Shown: positions 7,665 through 16,335, numbered from the stretch's first letter. The stretch: 64,000 nt of DNA from Streptomyces cyaneochromogenes (GCF_003963535.1 NZ_CP034539.1:5146001-5210000), one strand, 5' to 3'. Notes: generated by a model from the letters alone, not told the origin. A program made the numbers and translations.

Positions 7665-8372
7665 GTGCGTGTTGTCGTCAGGACCGTCAGCGAACTGTGC
7701 ATCACCTTCGGGGCGGTGATCGTCCTTTTCGTCGTCTATGTACTGTTCTGGACCGGCGTGAAGGCGGACAACGTCATGGACGACCAGATCGATCAGCTGG
7801 AGGAGCAGTGGGCGCAGGGGGCGGTACGGCCGACCGCCGGGGCGCCTGACGGTTCGGCGAGTCCGGGTGCGACCGCGAGTCCGCCCAGGCCGGCCCCGTA
7901 TGCCGCGGACGAGCCCTTCGCGATCATGTACATCCCGCGCCTTGGTTTCACGTGGAACAAGCCGGTTCTCGAAGGGACCGCCACCAAGACCCTCAAGAAG
8001 GGGCTCGGCCACTACGCGAACACCGCCCAGCTGGGTCAGAAGGGCAACTTCTCGGTGGCCGGTCACCGGCGTACGTACGGCGATCCCTTCAAGGACTTTC
8101 CGAAGCTGCGCCCCGGTGACGCCGTGGTCCTGACCGACGGGACTACCTGGTTCACGTATCGGATCGACAAAGGCCCCTACAAAACCCTGCCCACCGACAT
8201 TGAGGTGATCGACGCTGTGCCCCGTAAGTCGGGGTACACGCGTGAGGGCCGCTATCTGACCCTGACCACGTGTGATCCGGAGTGGGGGCACAGTCATCGG
8301 TTGATCGTGTGGGCTCATCTGGACTCCACGCAGCCTGTGGAGGCCGGGAAACCGGAAGCGTTGCGCCGTTAG
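7665..8372 (+). CDS. class E-like sortase (first of three)
   Basis: A 235-residue membrane-anchored cysteine transpeptidase predicted to attach surface proteins to peptidoglycan. An N-terminal helix (about residues 9-29) is followed by a Pro- and Ala-rich linker and the sortase domain (about 85-225). The catalytic triad is visible as His in VAGHRRTYG, Cys in TLTTCDPE and Arg in HSHRLIVW. GTG start with TGGAG 6 nt upstream, 19 nt after the DUF881 stop. From memory S. coelicolor has two class E sortases at this locus, so this copy may be an extra one. A parS-like sequence is embedded at 7944-7959. Confidence 0.93.
   Translation: MRVVVRTVSELCITFGAVIVLFVVYVLFWTGVKADNVMDDQIDQLEEQWAQGAVRPTAGAPDGSASPGATASPPRPAPYAADEPFAIMYIPRLGFTWNKPVLEGTATKTLKKGLGHYANTAQLGQKGNFSVAGHRRTYGDPFKDFPKLRPGDAVVLTDGTTWFTYRIDKGPYKTLPTDIEVIDAVPRKSGYTREGRYLTLTTCDPEWGHSHRLIVWAHLDSTQPVEAGKPEALRR
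7944..7959. other. parS-like site inside sortase gene
   Basis: GGTTTCACGTGGAACA matches the degenerate Streptomyces parS core GTTTCACGTGAAAC at 13 of 14 bases. It is coding for the sortase at the same time. Confidence is lower than for the other two sites because of the mismatch in the core. Confidence 0.6.
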
Positions 8373-8425
8373 TCTGTTGGCTGTACGGCGTGAGTCTGGT
8401 GCCGTGGTGCGACGGAAGGGACGGC

Positions 8426-8587
8426 ATGTACGGCTGGATCTGGCGGCATCTGCCGGGGAATGCGTGGGTGAGGGCGCTGATCTCGCTCGCTCTGGTCGTG
8501 GCCGTGGTCTACGTCCTGTTCAACTACGTCTTCCCGTGGGCCGAACCGCTGCTGCCCTTCAACGATGTGACGGTGGACGACCAGTGA
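8426..8587 (+). CDS. small single-pass membrane protein
   Basis: A 53-residue protein with one central transmembrane helix (about residues 17-38) flanked by an N-terminal Trp-rich MYGWIWRHLPGN and a short acidic tail. The ATG at 8426 follows GGAAGGG by 5 nt. Its stop overlaps the next gene's GTG by 4 nt (GTGA), which implies translational coupling with the amidotransferase. It lies between a sortase and trpG/pabA. I do not recognise a function. Confidence 0.8.
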   Translation: MYGWIWRHLPGNAWVRALISLALVVAVVYVLFNYVFPWAEPLLPFNDVTVDDQ

Positions 8588-9222
8588 GCGCGCGCATTCT
8601 CGTCGTGGACAACTACGACAGCTTTGTCTTCAACCTGGTGCAGTACCTGTATCAGCTGGGCGCCGAGTGCGAGGTGGTGCGCAACGACGAGGTGTCGACG
8701 GCGCACGCCCAGGACGGTTTCGACGGTGTGCTGCTGTCCCCGGGTCCGGGTACGCCTGAGGAGGCCGGGGTGTGCATCGAGATGGTGCGCCACTGTGCCT
8801 CGACCGGGGTGCCGGTGTTCGGTGTCTGTCTCGGCATGCAGTCGATGCAGGTGGCGTACGGCGGTGTCGTGGACCGTGCGCCGGAGCTGCTGCACGGCAA
8901 GACCTCGCTGGTCGAGCACGAGGGCAAGGGTGTCTTCGCGGGCCTGCCGACGCCGTTCACGGCGACGCGCTATCACTCTCTCGCCGCCGAGCCGGAGACG
9001 GTGCCGGCCGAGCTGGAGGTGACCGCGCGTACGCACGACGGGATCATCATGGGCCTGCGGCACCGTGAACTGCGGGTCGAGGGTGTGCAGTTCCACCCTG
9101 AGTCGGTGCTGACCGAGCACGGTCATCTGATGCTGGCCAACTGGCTGGTGGAGTGCGGTGACCAGGGTGCGGTGGCGAGGTCGGCGGGGCTCGCCCCGGT
9201 GGTGGGCAGGGCCACGGCGTGA
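8584..9222 (+). CDS. anthranilate/aminodeoxychorismate synthase component II
   Basis: A 212-residue class I glutamine amidotransferase (TrpG/PabA type) that supplies ammonia to a chorismate-using synthase for tryptophan or folate. The oxyanion GPGTPEE motif, the nucleophile Cys in GVCLGMQ (about residue 79) and the HPES triad element (about residue 172) are all present. Start and stop overlap both neighbours by 4 nt. Its partner, component I, is not in this window, so anthranilate versus aminodeoxychorismate specificity cannot be decided; the placement among sortase genes is conserved in streptomycetes as far as I recall but unexplained. Confidence 0.93.
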   Translation: MSARILVVDNYDSFVFNLVQYLYQLGAECEVVRNDEVSTAHAQDGFDGVLLSPGPGTPEEAGVCIEMVRHCASTGVPVFGVCLGMQSMQVAYGGVVDRAPELLHGKTSLVEHEGKGVFAGLPTPFTATRYHSLAAEPETVPAELEVTARTHDGIIMGLRHRELRVEGVQFHPESVLTEHGHLMLANWLVECGDQGAVARSAGLAPVVGRATA

Positions 9223-10580
9223 CCGCGCTGCGCCCCGAGCGCGAGTCCGGCGCCGCATACGGGGAGTCCTTCACGGACTCTCACGGCGGCGCCGGCGACC
9301 AGGGCACCTCGTACGGGCAGCAGCCGTACGAGGCGTCCGGTGCGCTCGGGGAGTGGTACGGCGGGGACGACCAGGTCGCGCAGGGGCGGGGTGCCGGGGG
9401 ATATGGCGCCGAGGGGCATGCCACCGACGGTTACGGCGGCGAGGGCTACGAGGGCTACGGCGCTGAGGCTTACGGGACCGAGGGGTACGGGGCCGAGGCG
9501 TACGAGGCCGACGGTCATGGCACCGGCGGTCACGGCACCGGCGGGCACGGTCGCGAGGATTTCGGTCGCGAGGGTTACGGCGCCGGCGGCCTCGGTGCGG
9601 AGGGGGTCGGCGCGTCCCAAGAGCCGTACGTGGAGCCGTACATACCGCCGCCGGACGACGAGACGGTGGCGCTGCGGATAGCGGAGCCGCCCGCAGGCGA
9701 GTCCATATCGGCTTCTGCCGCCTCTTCCGCCACGTCGGCCACCGGAACCCCTACGGGTGGCCGTGCGGCCCGCAGAAAGGCCGCCAAGCGGCGTCACGGG
9801 CGTCATGGCGGGGCACGTCAGGCGTCGGAGGCCGTGGAGAGCGGTTCGGAGGCCTCGCAGGCTCCCCTCTCGCGAGTGGAGGCGCGCAGACAGGCACGGG
9901 CGCGCAGGCCCAGCCCGGGCGTGCTCGCCAGCCGGGCGATCGGTGAGGTGTTCATCACCACCGGCGTGCTGATGCTGCTGTTCGTGAGCTACCAGCTGTG
10001 GTGGACGAATGTCCGGGCGCATGCGCAGGCGGACAAGGAGGCGAGCAGCCTTCAGGACGACTGGGCGAGCGGTAAGCGCGCCCCGGGAAGCTTCGAGCCG
10101 GGGCAGGGCTTCGCCATCCTGCACATTCCGAAGCTGGATGTCGTCGTGCCGATCGCTGAGGGCATCAGCAACAAGCAGGTGCTGGACCGGGGCATGGTGG
10201 GGCACTACGGCGAGGGCAAGCTGAAGACGGCGATGCCGCAGGACAAGGCCGGTAACTTCGGGCTGGCGGGTCACCGCAATACTCATGGTGAACCGTTCCG
10301 GTACATCAACCGGCTCGCCCAGGGCGACGCGATCGTCGTCGAGACGCAGGACAAGTACTACGTGTACAAGATGGCGTCGATCCTGCCGGTGACGTCGCCG
10401 AGCAACGTGAGCGTGTTGGACCCGGTTCCGCGGGACGCCGGTTTCACCAAGGCGGGCCGCTACATCACACTCACCACGTGCACGCCGGAGTTCACCAGTA
10501 AGTACCGGTTGATCGTCTGGGGCAAGATGGTCGAGGAACGGCCGCGCAGCAAGGGCAAGCCGGATGCGCTCGTCAGTTAA
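9219..10580 (+). CDS. class E-like sortase with long disordered N-terminus (second of three)
   Basis: A 453-residue sortase. The first 150 residues are a low-complexity cytoplasmic region dominated by Gly, Tyr, Glu and Ala, with repeats such as GYGAEAYGTEGYGAEAYEA. A basic Ala/Arg stretch comes next, then one transmembrane helix (about 243-262) and the catalytic domain. The triad reads His in LAGHRNTHG, Cys in TLTTCTPE and Arg in SKYRLIVWG. The GTG start overlaps the amidotransferase stop (GTGA). Streptomyces SrtE enzymes cleave LAXTG-type signals, for example on long chaplins; that role is inferred by family. The N-terminal extension is unusually long. Confidence 0.93.
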   Translation: MTALRPERESGAAYGESFTDSHGGAGDQGTSYGQQPYEASGALGEWYGGDDQVAQGRGAGGYGAEGHATDGYGGEGYEGYGAEAYGTEGYGAEAYEADGHGTGGHGTGGHGREDFGREGYGAGGLGAEGVGASQEPYVEPYIPPPDDETVALRIAEPPAGESISASAASSATSATGTPTGGRAARRKAAKRRHGRHGGARQASEAVESGSEASQAPLSRVEARRQARARRPSPGVLASRAIGEVFITTGVLMLLFVSYQLWWTNVRAHAQADKEASSLQDDWASGKRAPGSFEPGQGFAILHIPKLDVVVPIAEGISNKQVLDRGMVGHYGEGKLKTAMPQDKAGNFGLAGHRNTHGEPFRYINRLAQGDAIVVETQDKYYVYKMASILPVTSPSNVSVLDPVPRDAGFTKAGRYITLTTCTPEFTSKYRLIVWGKMVEERPRSKGKPDALVS

Positions 10581-10586
10581 GGGCAG

Positions 10587-11360
10587 ATGAACGTGGCAGC
10601 GACCACCGACGACACCGAGCACGATCGGCGCACCGACGCGCCCGGGTCCCCGCGCAGGCCGGCGCGCCGTCGCATGGGCAGAATCGCGATGGCGGTCAGC
10701 GTCTTCGGTGAACTCCTCATCACGGCGGGCCTGGTGCTCGGTCTGTTCGTCGTCTACTCCCTGTGGTGGACGAACGTCGTCGCCGACCGGGCGGCGGCCG
10801 AACAGGCCGACAAGGTTCGCGACATCTGGGCCCACCAGGACGAGGGCTCCGACCGTCCGGCCGAGTTCGACTCCAAGAACGGCATCGGCTTCCTGCACGT
10901 GCCCGCGATGAGCGACGACGACATCCTGGTCGAGAAGGGCACGACGTCGAAGATCCTCAACGACGGCGTCGCCGGCTACTACACCGACCCGGTCAAGGCG
11001 ACCCTGCCCACGTCGGGCAAGAAGGGCAACTTCTCCGTCGCCGCCCATCGCGACGGGCATGGCGCCGAGTTCCACAACATCCACAAGATCGAGAAGGGCG
11101 ACCCGATCGTCTTCGAGACGCAGGACAAGTGGTACGTCTACAAGGTCTACGCCGTCCTTCCCGAGACGTCGAAGTACAACGTCAAGGTCCTCTCCGCGAT
11201 TCCGAAGGAGTCGGGCAAGACGAAGGCGGGGCACTACATCACGCTGACGACCTGCACGCCGGTGTACACGAGTCGGTACCGGTACATCGTGTGGGGGGAG
11301 TTGGAGCGGGTGGAGAAGGTGGATGAGGAGCGGACGGTGCCGGAGGAGCTACGCGGCTGA
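10587..11360 (+). CDS. class E sortase (third of three)
   Basis: A 257-residue sortase beginning 6 nt after the previous gene's stop. One transmembrane helix (about residues 35-58) precedes the sortase domain. The catalytic His is in VAAHRDGHG, the Cys in TLTTCTPV and the Arg in SRYRYIVWG. It is closest in sequence to the preceding gene; both carry SLWWTNV or LWWTNV after the helix and an FETQDKWYVYK or VETQDKYYVYK block, so they are tandem duplicates. A hairpin overlapping the stop codon ends this operon. Confidence 0.94.
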   Translation: MNVAATTDDTEHDRRTDAPGSPRRPARRRMGRIAMAVSVFGELLITAGLVLGLFVVYSLWWTNVVADRAAAEQADKVRDIWAHQDEGSDRPAEFDSKNGIGFLHVPAMSDDDILVEKGTTSKILNDGVAGYYTDPVKATLPTSGKKGNFSVAAHRDGHGAEFHNIHKIEKGDPIVFETQDKWYVYKVYAVLPETSKYNVKVLSAIPKESGKTKAGHYITLTTCTPVYTSRYRYIVWGELERVEKVDEERTVPEELRG

Positions 11361-11385
11361 CCGAGGTCCTTGGAGGACCTCGGTC
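11359..11385 (+). terminator. terminator after sortase operon
   Basis: GACCGAGGTCCT pairs perfectly with AGGACCTCGGTC around a 3-nt loop; the stem begins within the sortase stop codon. Confidence 0.85.
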
Positions 11386-11398
11386 GCCTAGCATGGCG

Positions 11399-11439
11399 GA
11401 GGCCCGAAGCCGCAACCATCCTTTGCGGCTTCGGGCCTC
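11399..11439. terminator. 17-bp hairpin between convergent genes
   Basis: A 17-bp perfect stem with a 7-nt loop (arms 11399-11415 and 11423-11439) lies 17 nt past the stop of the minus-strand nuclease gene. Together with the hairpin at 11359-11385 it insulates the two convergent genes. Confidence 0.8.
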
Positions 11440-11455
11440 TGTGGTCTTGCCGTGC

Positions 11456-12487
11456 CTACTCCAAGACCCTCAGCGGCTCCCCGGCGCTCCACTCCTCCAG
11501 CACTCCACGGTGTACGGCGGTGATGCCGGCCTCGGCGGCGATGCTCAGGGCCTCAGGGGTGAAGGGGCATGTCGCTACATAGAGCGCCACGTCCGCACCG
11601 TGGAGAACCTTCGCCGACCCGATGAACTTCTGGACTTCCGGGCTGGTGATGGAGAGGTAGGGCGCGAACCTCTTGCACTGGACGACGAGGCGCCGTCCGT
11701 CGGCCGTGAGCGCGATGATGTCGACGCTCCGGTCGCCGTGACCGCCCTGTACGACGACGTTCGTGCAGCCGTCGCGGCGCAGGAGTTTGGCGATGTGGTG
11801 CTCGAACGTGCGGCCGTGCATGGCGTCCATGGCGGCCATGACCCCGACGGCGGGCCTGTCGTCTCGTACGCCCTCGAGCCTCTGCAGCCGGGCGTGGTGC
11901 TGGTGGAGCCGTCGCTCGATGCGCTGGACACCTGCGCGGAGGGCGATCAGCTCCCTGCTGTGCTCGCCCGACGTTTCGATCAGGGCGTTGAACATGGGGA
12001 CGACGGTCTTGCCGAGGATGTGGGTGATGCGCTGGTCGATGCGGTCGTCGAGGGAGGTGACCTCAGCGGCGGCCGGGTTTTCCACAGGCTGTGTGCGGGC
12101 CCGGTACTCCATGTCGAGGAGGTAGACACGCACCTGACGTGCGATTTCGCTGTCTCGGAGGAGCATGGCGACGTTGAGGACGGCTCGGCGGGAGAAGAGG
12201 GCGAGCGCTTTGGCGCGTGACTGGATCCCACTGGCCCTCTTAAAGAGGGCCAGTCGCGTACCTGTCAGGACTTGGTAGCCATTGGCTGCCAACTCTTCCT
12301 GGTGGTCCTCCACGACTGACTCGAGCGTCTTCACGGCGACCTCGAAGTACGCCGCCACCATCGCCGTAGTCACATGCATCCCGTCCGGCAGCAACGACAG
12401 CGCCTTCACCCGGTCAAGCACGTCGGTTCGTTCCAGCACGCTGTCGCGCAGGTGCTTCGACTCCAGCAGCGCCGATTCGTTGATCAC
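11456..12487 (-). CDS. Mrr-like restriction endonuclease fold protein with phage-regulator-like N-terminus
   Basis: A 343-residue protein with two parts. Residues 1-130 are helical and contain VTTAMVAAYFEV and RRAVLNVAMLLRDSEIARQVR, a pattern I associate with phage antirepressor/ORF6N-type and similar DNA-binding modules. A variable helical linker follows. The C-terminus (about 225-343) is a PD-(D/E)XK domain of the Mrr/restriction endonuclease-like type: MHGRTFEHHIAKLL, then GDRSVDIIA and VVQCKR give the D and QxK active site. The GTG at 12487 is chosen because GAAGGG precedes it by 6 nt. It stands alone between sortase and pknB genes, bracketed by hairpins, with an AT-richer upstream patch. 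No methylase partner is nearby. A defence role is inference. Confidence 0.85.
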   Translation of the reverse strand: MINESALLESKHLRDSVLERTDVLDRVKALSLLPDGMHVTTAMVAAYFEVAVKTLESVVEDHQEELAANGYQVLTGTRLALFKRASGIQSRAKALALFSRRAVLNVAMLLRDSEIARQVRVYLLDMEYRARTQPVENPAAAEVTSLDDRIDQRITHILGKTVVPMFNALIETSGEHSRELIALRAGVQRIERRLHQHHARLQRLEGVRDDRPAVGVMAAMDAMHGRTFEHHIAKLLRRDGCTNVVVQGGHGDRSVDIIALTADGRRLVVQCKRFAPYLSITSPEVQKFIGSAKVLHGADVALYVATCPFTPEALSIAAEAGITAVHRGVLEEWSAGEPLRVLE

Positions 12488-12639
12488 GTTCTGCCCTTCA
12501 CTTGTGGTGTGGCCCTGAGGCCGGAGCAGAGTTCTGAGTCCCCGCCCCACCCGATCAACGAGTCATGAAATAAGAAGACACGATCGAGGAAGGAATGAAT
12601 GTCCGATAGCGGTGCGCGGCCGCGGGAGCCGGACATGGC

Positions 12640-12675
12640 TGAGCCCCGGCGCCCTGTTCCGGGCACCGGGGCTCA
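12640..12675 (-). terminator. terminator after pknB
   Basis: TGAGCCCCGG pairs with CCGGGGCTCA and, after one mismatch, GCCC pairs with GGGC. The hairpin lies 17 nt past the pknB stop on the minus strand. Confidence 0.8.
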
Positions 12676-12691
12676 CTCACGTGCGTCGGTG

Positions 12692-14692
12692 TCAGTCCTC
12701 CGTACGGGCCGCCGTTCCGGTCACGCCGCCGAAGATCTGGCCGCCGTCGTTGCCGCCGTTGTTGTTGCCGCCCTGGTCGACGGCGACAAGGTTGACCGCG
12801 GTGCCCGGGGCGACCGGGGTGTTCGGCTGGGGGTCCTGGGCGAGGACGACCGCGTTGTCGTCCTGGGAGCCCTGGATGTTGCCGACCGTCAGGCCCGCGC
12901 CCTCGATGGCCTTCCTGGCGTCCTTCAGGGACAGCTGGGTCACGCTCGGCACGGCCACCTGCTGCTGCTCGGCAGCCTTGCCGATCTGGATGTCAACCGA
13001 GGAGTTCTTGTCGGCCGTGCTACCCGCCGTGGGCGTGGTGGCGATGACCTTGCCGACCTGGTTCGGGTCCTGGGTCTCCACTTCGGAGCAGTTGCCGACC
13101 AGATCGTTCGCCGTCATCTGGGCCTTGGCCTCGTCGCAGGTCTTGCCGAGGACGTCCGGGACGGTGGACTTCGCCGCCTCCTTGGCGACGGTGAGGGTGA
13201 TCGTCGAGCCCTTCTCCTGCTCGGTGCCCCCCTCGGGGTCCTGGCTGATGACCACGCCGGGGGTCCGTTCGGACTCCTCGGTCTTCTGCTCGACTTCGAA
13301 GCCCTTGTCCTCGAGGTCGGCCTTGGCCTCCTTGTACTGCTGGCCCTCCACGTCCGGCACGCTGACCTTCGGGGCGCCGGTCGAGACCACGACGTTGACG
13401 GTGGTGCCCTTCTTGACCTTCTCCCCGAACGCCGGGTCCTGCGAGCAGATCTTGCCTGTGCTCTGGTCTTCGCAGGGCTTCTTCGTCGGGACCAGTGTGA
13501 GGTCGCTGTTGGACGCCTGTTTCTCGGCCTCGCTCAGCGTCTGGCCCCTGAAGTTCGGCACCGGCACCGTGTCATTGGCCACGCCGTCGCCGTCGAACAC
13601 CCACTTGCCGATCAGCACCGCGCCCACGAGGACCAGCACCGCGGCGACGACCAGCAGGACCGTCGAGGTGTTGGACTTCTTCTGGCGGCGCCGGTCCACG
13701 CGGTCGTCGTAGCCGTAGCCGCCGTCGTCCGGGTTCATGGGCGGCAGCATCGACGTGGCGCCGGCGTCCGTGGCGCGCAGGGCCGTGGTCGGCTGGTCGT
13801 CGGGGTAGCCGCCGTAGCCCACCGAGCCCATCGCGGCCGTGGCGGCGACGGGCTGGCCGTCGAGGCAGGCCTCGATGTCGGCGCGCATCTCGTCGGCCGA
13901 CTGGTAGCGGTAGTTCGGGTCCTTGACCAGTGCCTTGAGGACGATGGCGTCCATCTCGGGCGTGATCTCGGGGTCGAAGACCGACGGCGCCTGCGCCTCT
14001 TCACGCACGTGCTGGTAGGCGACGGCCACCGGGGAGTCGCCCACGAACGGTGGGCGGACCGTCAGGAGCTCGTAGAGGAGACAGCCGGTCGAGTACAGGT
14101 CGGACCGGTTGTCGACCTGCTCGCCCTTCGCCTGCTCCGGAGAGAGGTACTGGGCGGTGCCGATGACGGCCGCGGTCTGGGTCATCGTCATGCCGGAGTC
14201 GCCCATGGCGCGGGCGATGCCGAAGTCCATCACCTTGACCTGGCCGTTGCGCGTCAGCATGACGTTCGCCGGCTTGATGTCTCGGTGGACGATGCCGCTG
14301 CGGTGGGCGTACTCCAGGCCCTGGAGGATGCCGATGGTCATCTCCATGGCCCGCTCCGGCAGCAGCTTGCGACCGGAGTGGAGCAGCTCGCGGAGCGTGG
14401 ACCCGTCTACGTACTCCATGACGATGTACGGGATCGACACGTTGTCGATGTAGTCCTCGCCCGTGTCGTAGACCGCGACGATCGCGGGATGGTTGAGCGA
14501 GGCGGCCGACTGGGCCTCCCGGCGGAACCGGGCCTGGAAGGACGGGTCGCGCGCAAGGTCCGCGCGCAGCGTCTTCACCGCCACGGTGCGGCCGAGGCGG
14601 GTGTCATGCGCGAGGTAGACCTCCGCCATGCCACCACGACCGAGCACCTGGCCCAGTTCGTACCGGCCGCCGAGGCGACGCGGCTCTTCCAT
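12692..14692 (-). CDS. pknB: PASTA-domain Ser/Thr protein kinase PknB
   Basis: A 666-residue transmembrane kinase that coordinates peptidoglycan synthesis with growth. The kinase domain (about residues 10-270) has Lys40 in VAVK, Asp138 in HRDIKPANV, DFG at 156-158 and the activation-loop TMTQT, whose Thr171 and Thr173 match the autophosphorylated residues of mycobacterial PknB. A helix at about 348-370 crosses the membrane. Four extracellular PASTA repeats follow (about 378-640), each with a VP[DN]xxG-type start; these bind muropeptides or lipid II in the family. It is the last gene of the fhaA-fhaB-PP2C-rodA-pbpA-pknB unit, 170 nt after pbpA. Confidence 0.97.
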   Translation of the reverse strand: MEEPRRLGGRYELGQVLGRGGMAEVYLAHDTRLGRTVAVKTLRADLARDPSFQARFRREAQSAASLNHPAIVAVYDTGEDYIDNVSIPYIVMEYVDGSTLRELLHSGRKLLPERAMEMTIGILQGLEYAHRSGIVHRDIKPANVMLTRNGQVKVMDFGIARAMGDSGMTMTQTAAVIGTAQYLSPEQAKGEQVDNRSDLYSTGCLLYELLTVRPPFVGDSPVAVAYQHVREEAQAPSVFDPEITPEMDAIVLKALVKDPNYRYQSADEMRADIEACLDGQPVAATAAMGSVGYGGYPDDQPTTALRATDAGATSMLPPMNPDDGGYGYDDRVDRRRQKKSNTSTVLLVVAAVLVLVGAVLIGKWVFDGDGVANDTVPVPNFRGQTLSEAEKQASNSDLTLVPTKKPCEDQSTGKICSQDPAFGEKVKKGTTVNVVVSTGAPKVSVPDVEGQQYKEAKADLEDKGFEVEQKTEESERTPGVVISQDPEGGTEQEKGSTITLTVAKEAAKSTVPDVLGKTCDEAKAQMTANDLVGNCSEVETQDPNQVGKVIATTPTAGSTADKNSSVDIQIGKAAEQQQVAVPSVTQLSLKDARKAIEGAGLTVGNIQGSQDDNAVVLAQDPQPNTPVAPGTAVNLVAVDQGGNNNGGNDGGQIFGGVTGTAARTED

Positions 14693-14862
14693 AAGCTACC
14701 TACCAGCCCTCTCCGTCGGTCCCGACCTCACCCTTGTGGGTGCGTCGGTGTGCCGTCCGGGCATACCGTACCCGGCTCATCTTGTGTGACCTGGCCAAGC
14801 CCGTAACCCGATACAGGACCGGTATCGCAACGTGCACCGATGTGAAAGGGACGTGAGCGGGG

Positions 14863-16335
14863 TCACTTCTTGCTGTTGATGACCGCCTCCATGACGCTCT
14901 TGGCGATGGGGGCCGCGAGACCGCCACCGGAGATGTCGTCGCGGACCGCCTTCTCGTCCTCGATCACCACGGCCACGGCGACCGGCGAGCTGCCGTCGTC
15001 GGCCTTGGCGTAGGAGATGAACCACGCGTACGGGTTCTCGCTGTTGTCCACGCCGTGCTGGGCGGTACCGGTCTTGCCGCCCACCTTGACGCCGTCGATC
15101 TGTGCGTTCTTGCCGGTGCCGTCCTCGACGACCGTCTCCATCATCGACTGCAGGATCTGCGCGTTCTCCGCCGACAGCGGCTTGCTCAGCTCCTCGGGGT
15201 CGGTCTTCTCGAGCGGGTCGAGGTTGTGCGTCTGGACCTCGTCGACCATGTACGGCTTCATCAACGTGCCGTCGTTGGCGACGGCCGAGGCGACCATGGC
15301 CATCTGCAGCGGGGTGGCGGCGGTGTTGAACTGGCCGATGGAGGACAGCGCGGTCTCCGAGGGGTTCATGTCTTCGGAGAAGACCGAGGCGCTGGTGCGG
15401 ATCGGCGTGAACTGCTCCTCGGTGAAGCCGAACTTCTTGGCCTCTTCCAGCATCTTCTCGTTGCCGAGGTCGGAGCCGACCTTGCCGAAGACGGTGTTGC
15501 AGGAGTACTGCAGGGCGACTCGCAGGGTCGCGTTCTCGCAGGGGATGTTCCCCTCGTTCTTCAGCACGGTCGTGGTGCCCGGCATGGTCCACGGCAGGGG
15601 CGTCTTGGTCTTCTGGTCGGCCTCCGTGTAGAGGCCGTTCTCCAGCGCCGCGGCCGCGGTGACGACCTTGAAGGTCGAGCCGGGCGGGTAGACCTCGCGC
15701 AGGGCCCGGTTGAGCATCGGGTCGTCCGGGTTGGTCTTCTTCTGGAGCTTCGCCCAGGCCTCTTCGTCGGAGGTGCTGCCGCCGGCGATGGTCGACGGGT
15801 CGTACGACGGGAAGGAGGCCAGCGCCAGGATCTTGCCGGTGGTCGGCTCGATGGCGGCGACGGCACCCTTGCCGCCCTGCTTCTTCAGGCCGTTGTAGGC
15901 GGCCTTCTGCGCGGCGGCGTTGAGGGTGGTGACGACGTTGCCGCCCTCCTTCTCCTTCCCCGTGATCATGTCGAGGGTGTTGCGGAAGAAGAGCCGGTCG
16001 TCGGTGCCGCTGAGGATGCCGTCGTTGATGGACTCGAGCTGGTTGGCGCCGTAGGCCTGCGAGACGAAGCCGGTGACGGGCGCCCACATCGCGCCGTCCT
16101 TGTAGGTGCGCTTGTACTTGAAGTCGCCCTTGGTCTCCGTGTACCCGGTGATCGGGTTGCCGCCGACGATGATGTCGCCGCGGGGTGTGGCGTAGCGGGC
16201 GATGAGGACGCGGCGGTTCTTGGGGTCGTCCTTGAGGCTGTTCGCCTTGACGTACTGGAGCCAGTTGTCCCGGATGAGCAGGGTGAGGATCAACAGGCCG
16301 CAGAAGACGGCGATCCGGCGCAGTGGCTTGTTCAC
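14863..16335 (-). CDS. pbpA: class B penicillin-binding protein (D,D-transpeptidase) PbpA
   Basis: A 490-residue membrane-anchored transpeptidase that crosslinks peptidoglycan with its SEDS partner. One N-terminal helix (about residues 8-24) precedes a dimerisation-type domain and the transpeptidase domain. The active site reads STFK (nucleophile Ser, about 237), SCN (about 297) and KTGT (about 429). The GTG start overlaps the rodA stop by 4 nt, so the two are translationally coupled. Placement with rodA and pknB is the standard actinobacterial arrangement. Confidence 0.96.
   Translation of the reverse strand: MNKPLRRIAVFCGLLILTLLIRDNWLQYVKANSLKDDPKNRRVLIARYATPRGDIIVGGNPITGYTETKGDFKYKRTYKDGAMWAPVTGFVSQAYGANQLESINDGILSGTDDRLFFRNTLDMITGKEKEGGNVVTTLNAAAQKAAYNGLKKQGGKGAVAAIEPTTGKILALASFPSYDPSTIAGGSTSDEEAWAKLQKKTNPDDPMLNRALREVYPPGSTFKVVTAAAALENGLYTEADQKTKTPLPWTMPGTTTVLKNEGNIPCENATLRVALQYSCNTVFGKVGSDLGNEKMLEEAKKFGFTEEQFTPIRTSASVFSEDMNPSETALSSIGQFNTAATPLQMAMVASAVANDGTLMKPYMVDEVQTHNLDPLEKTDPEELSKPLSAENAQILQSMMETVVEDGTGKNAQIDGVKVGGKTGTAQHGVDNSENPYAWFISYAKADDGSSPVAVAVVIEDEKAVRDDISGGGLAAPIAKSVMEAVINSKK

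Noticed and set aside
9123..11234. A 703-codon minus-strand frame over the sortase genes
   Set aside because: Antisense to two sortases with intact catalytic motifs; the translation is low complexity.
11359..11439. Attachment-site-like flanks of a mobile element
   Set aside because: The inverted repeats are hairpins at gene ends; no direct repeat flanks the nuclease gene and no integrase is present.
12599..14806. A 735-codon plus-strand frame over pknB
   Set aside because: pknB on the other strand has a full kinase and four PASTA repeats.
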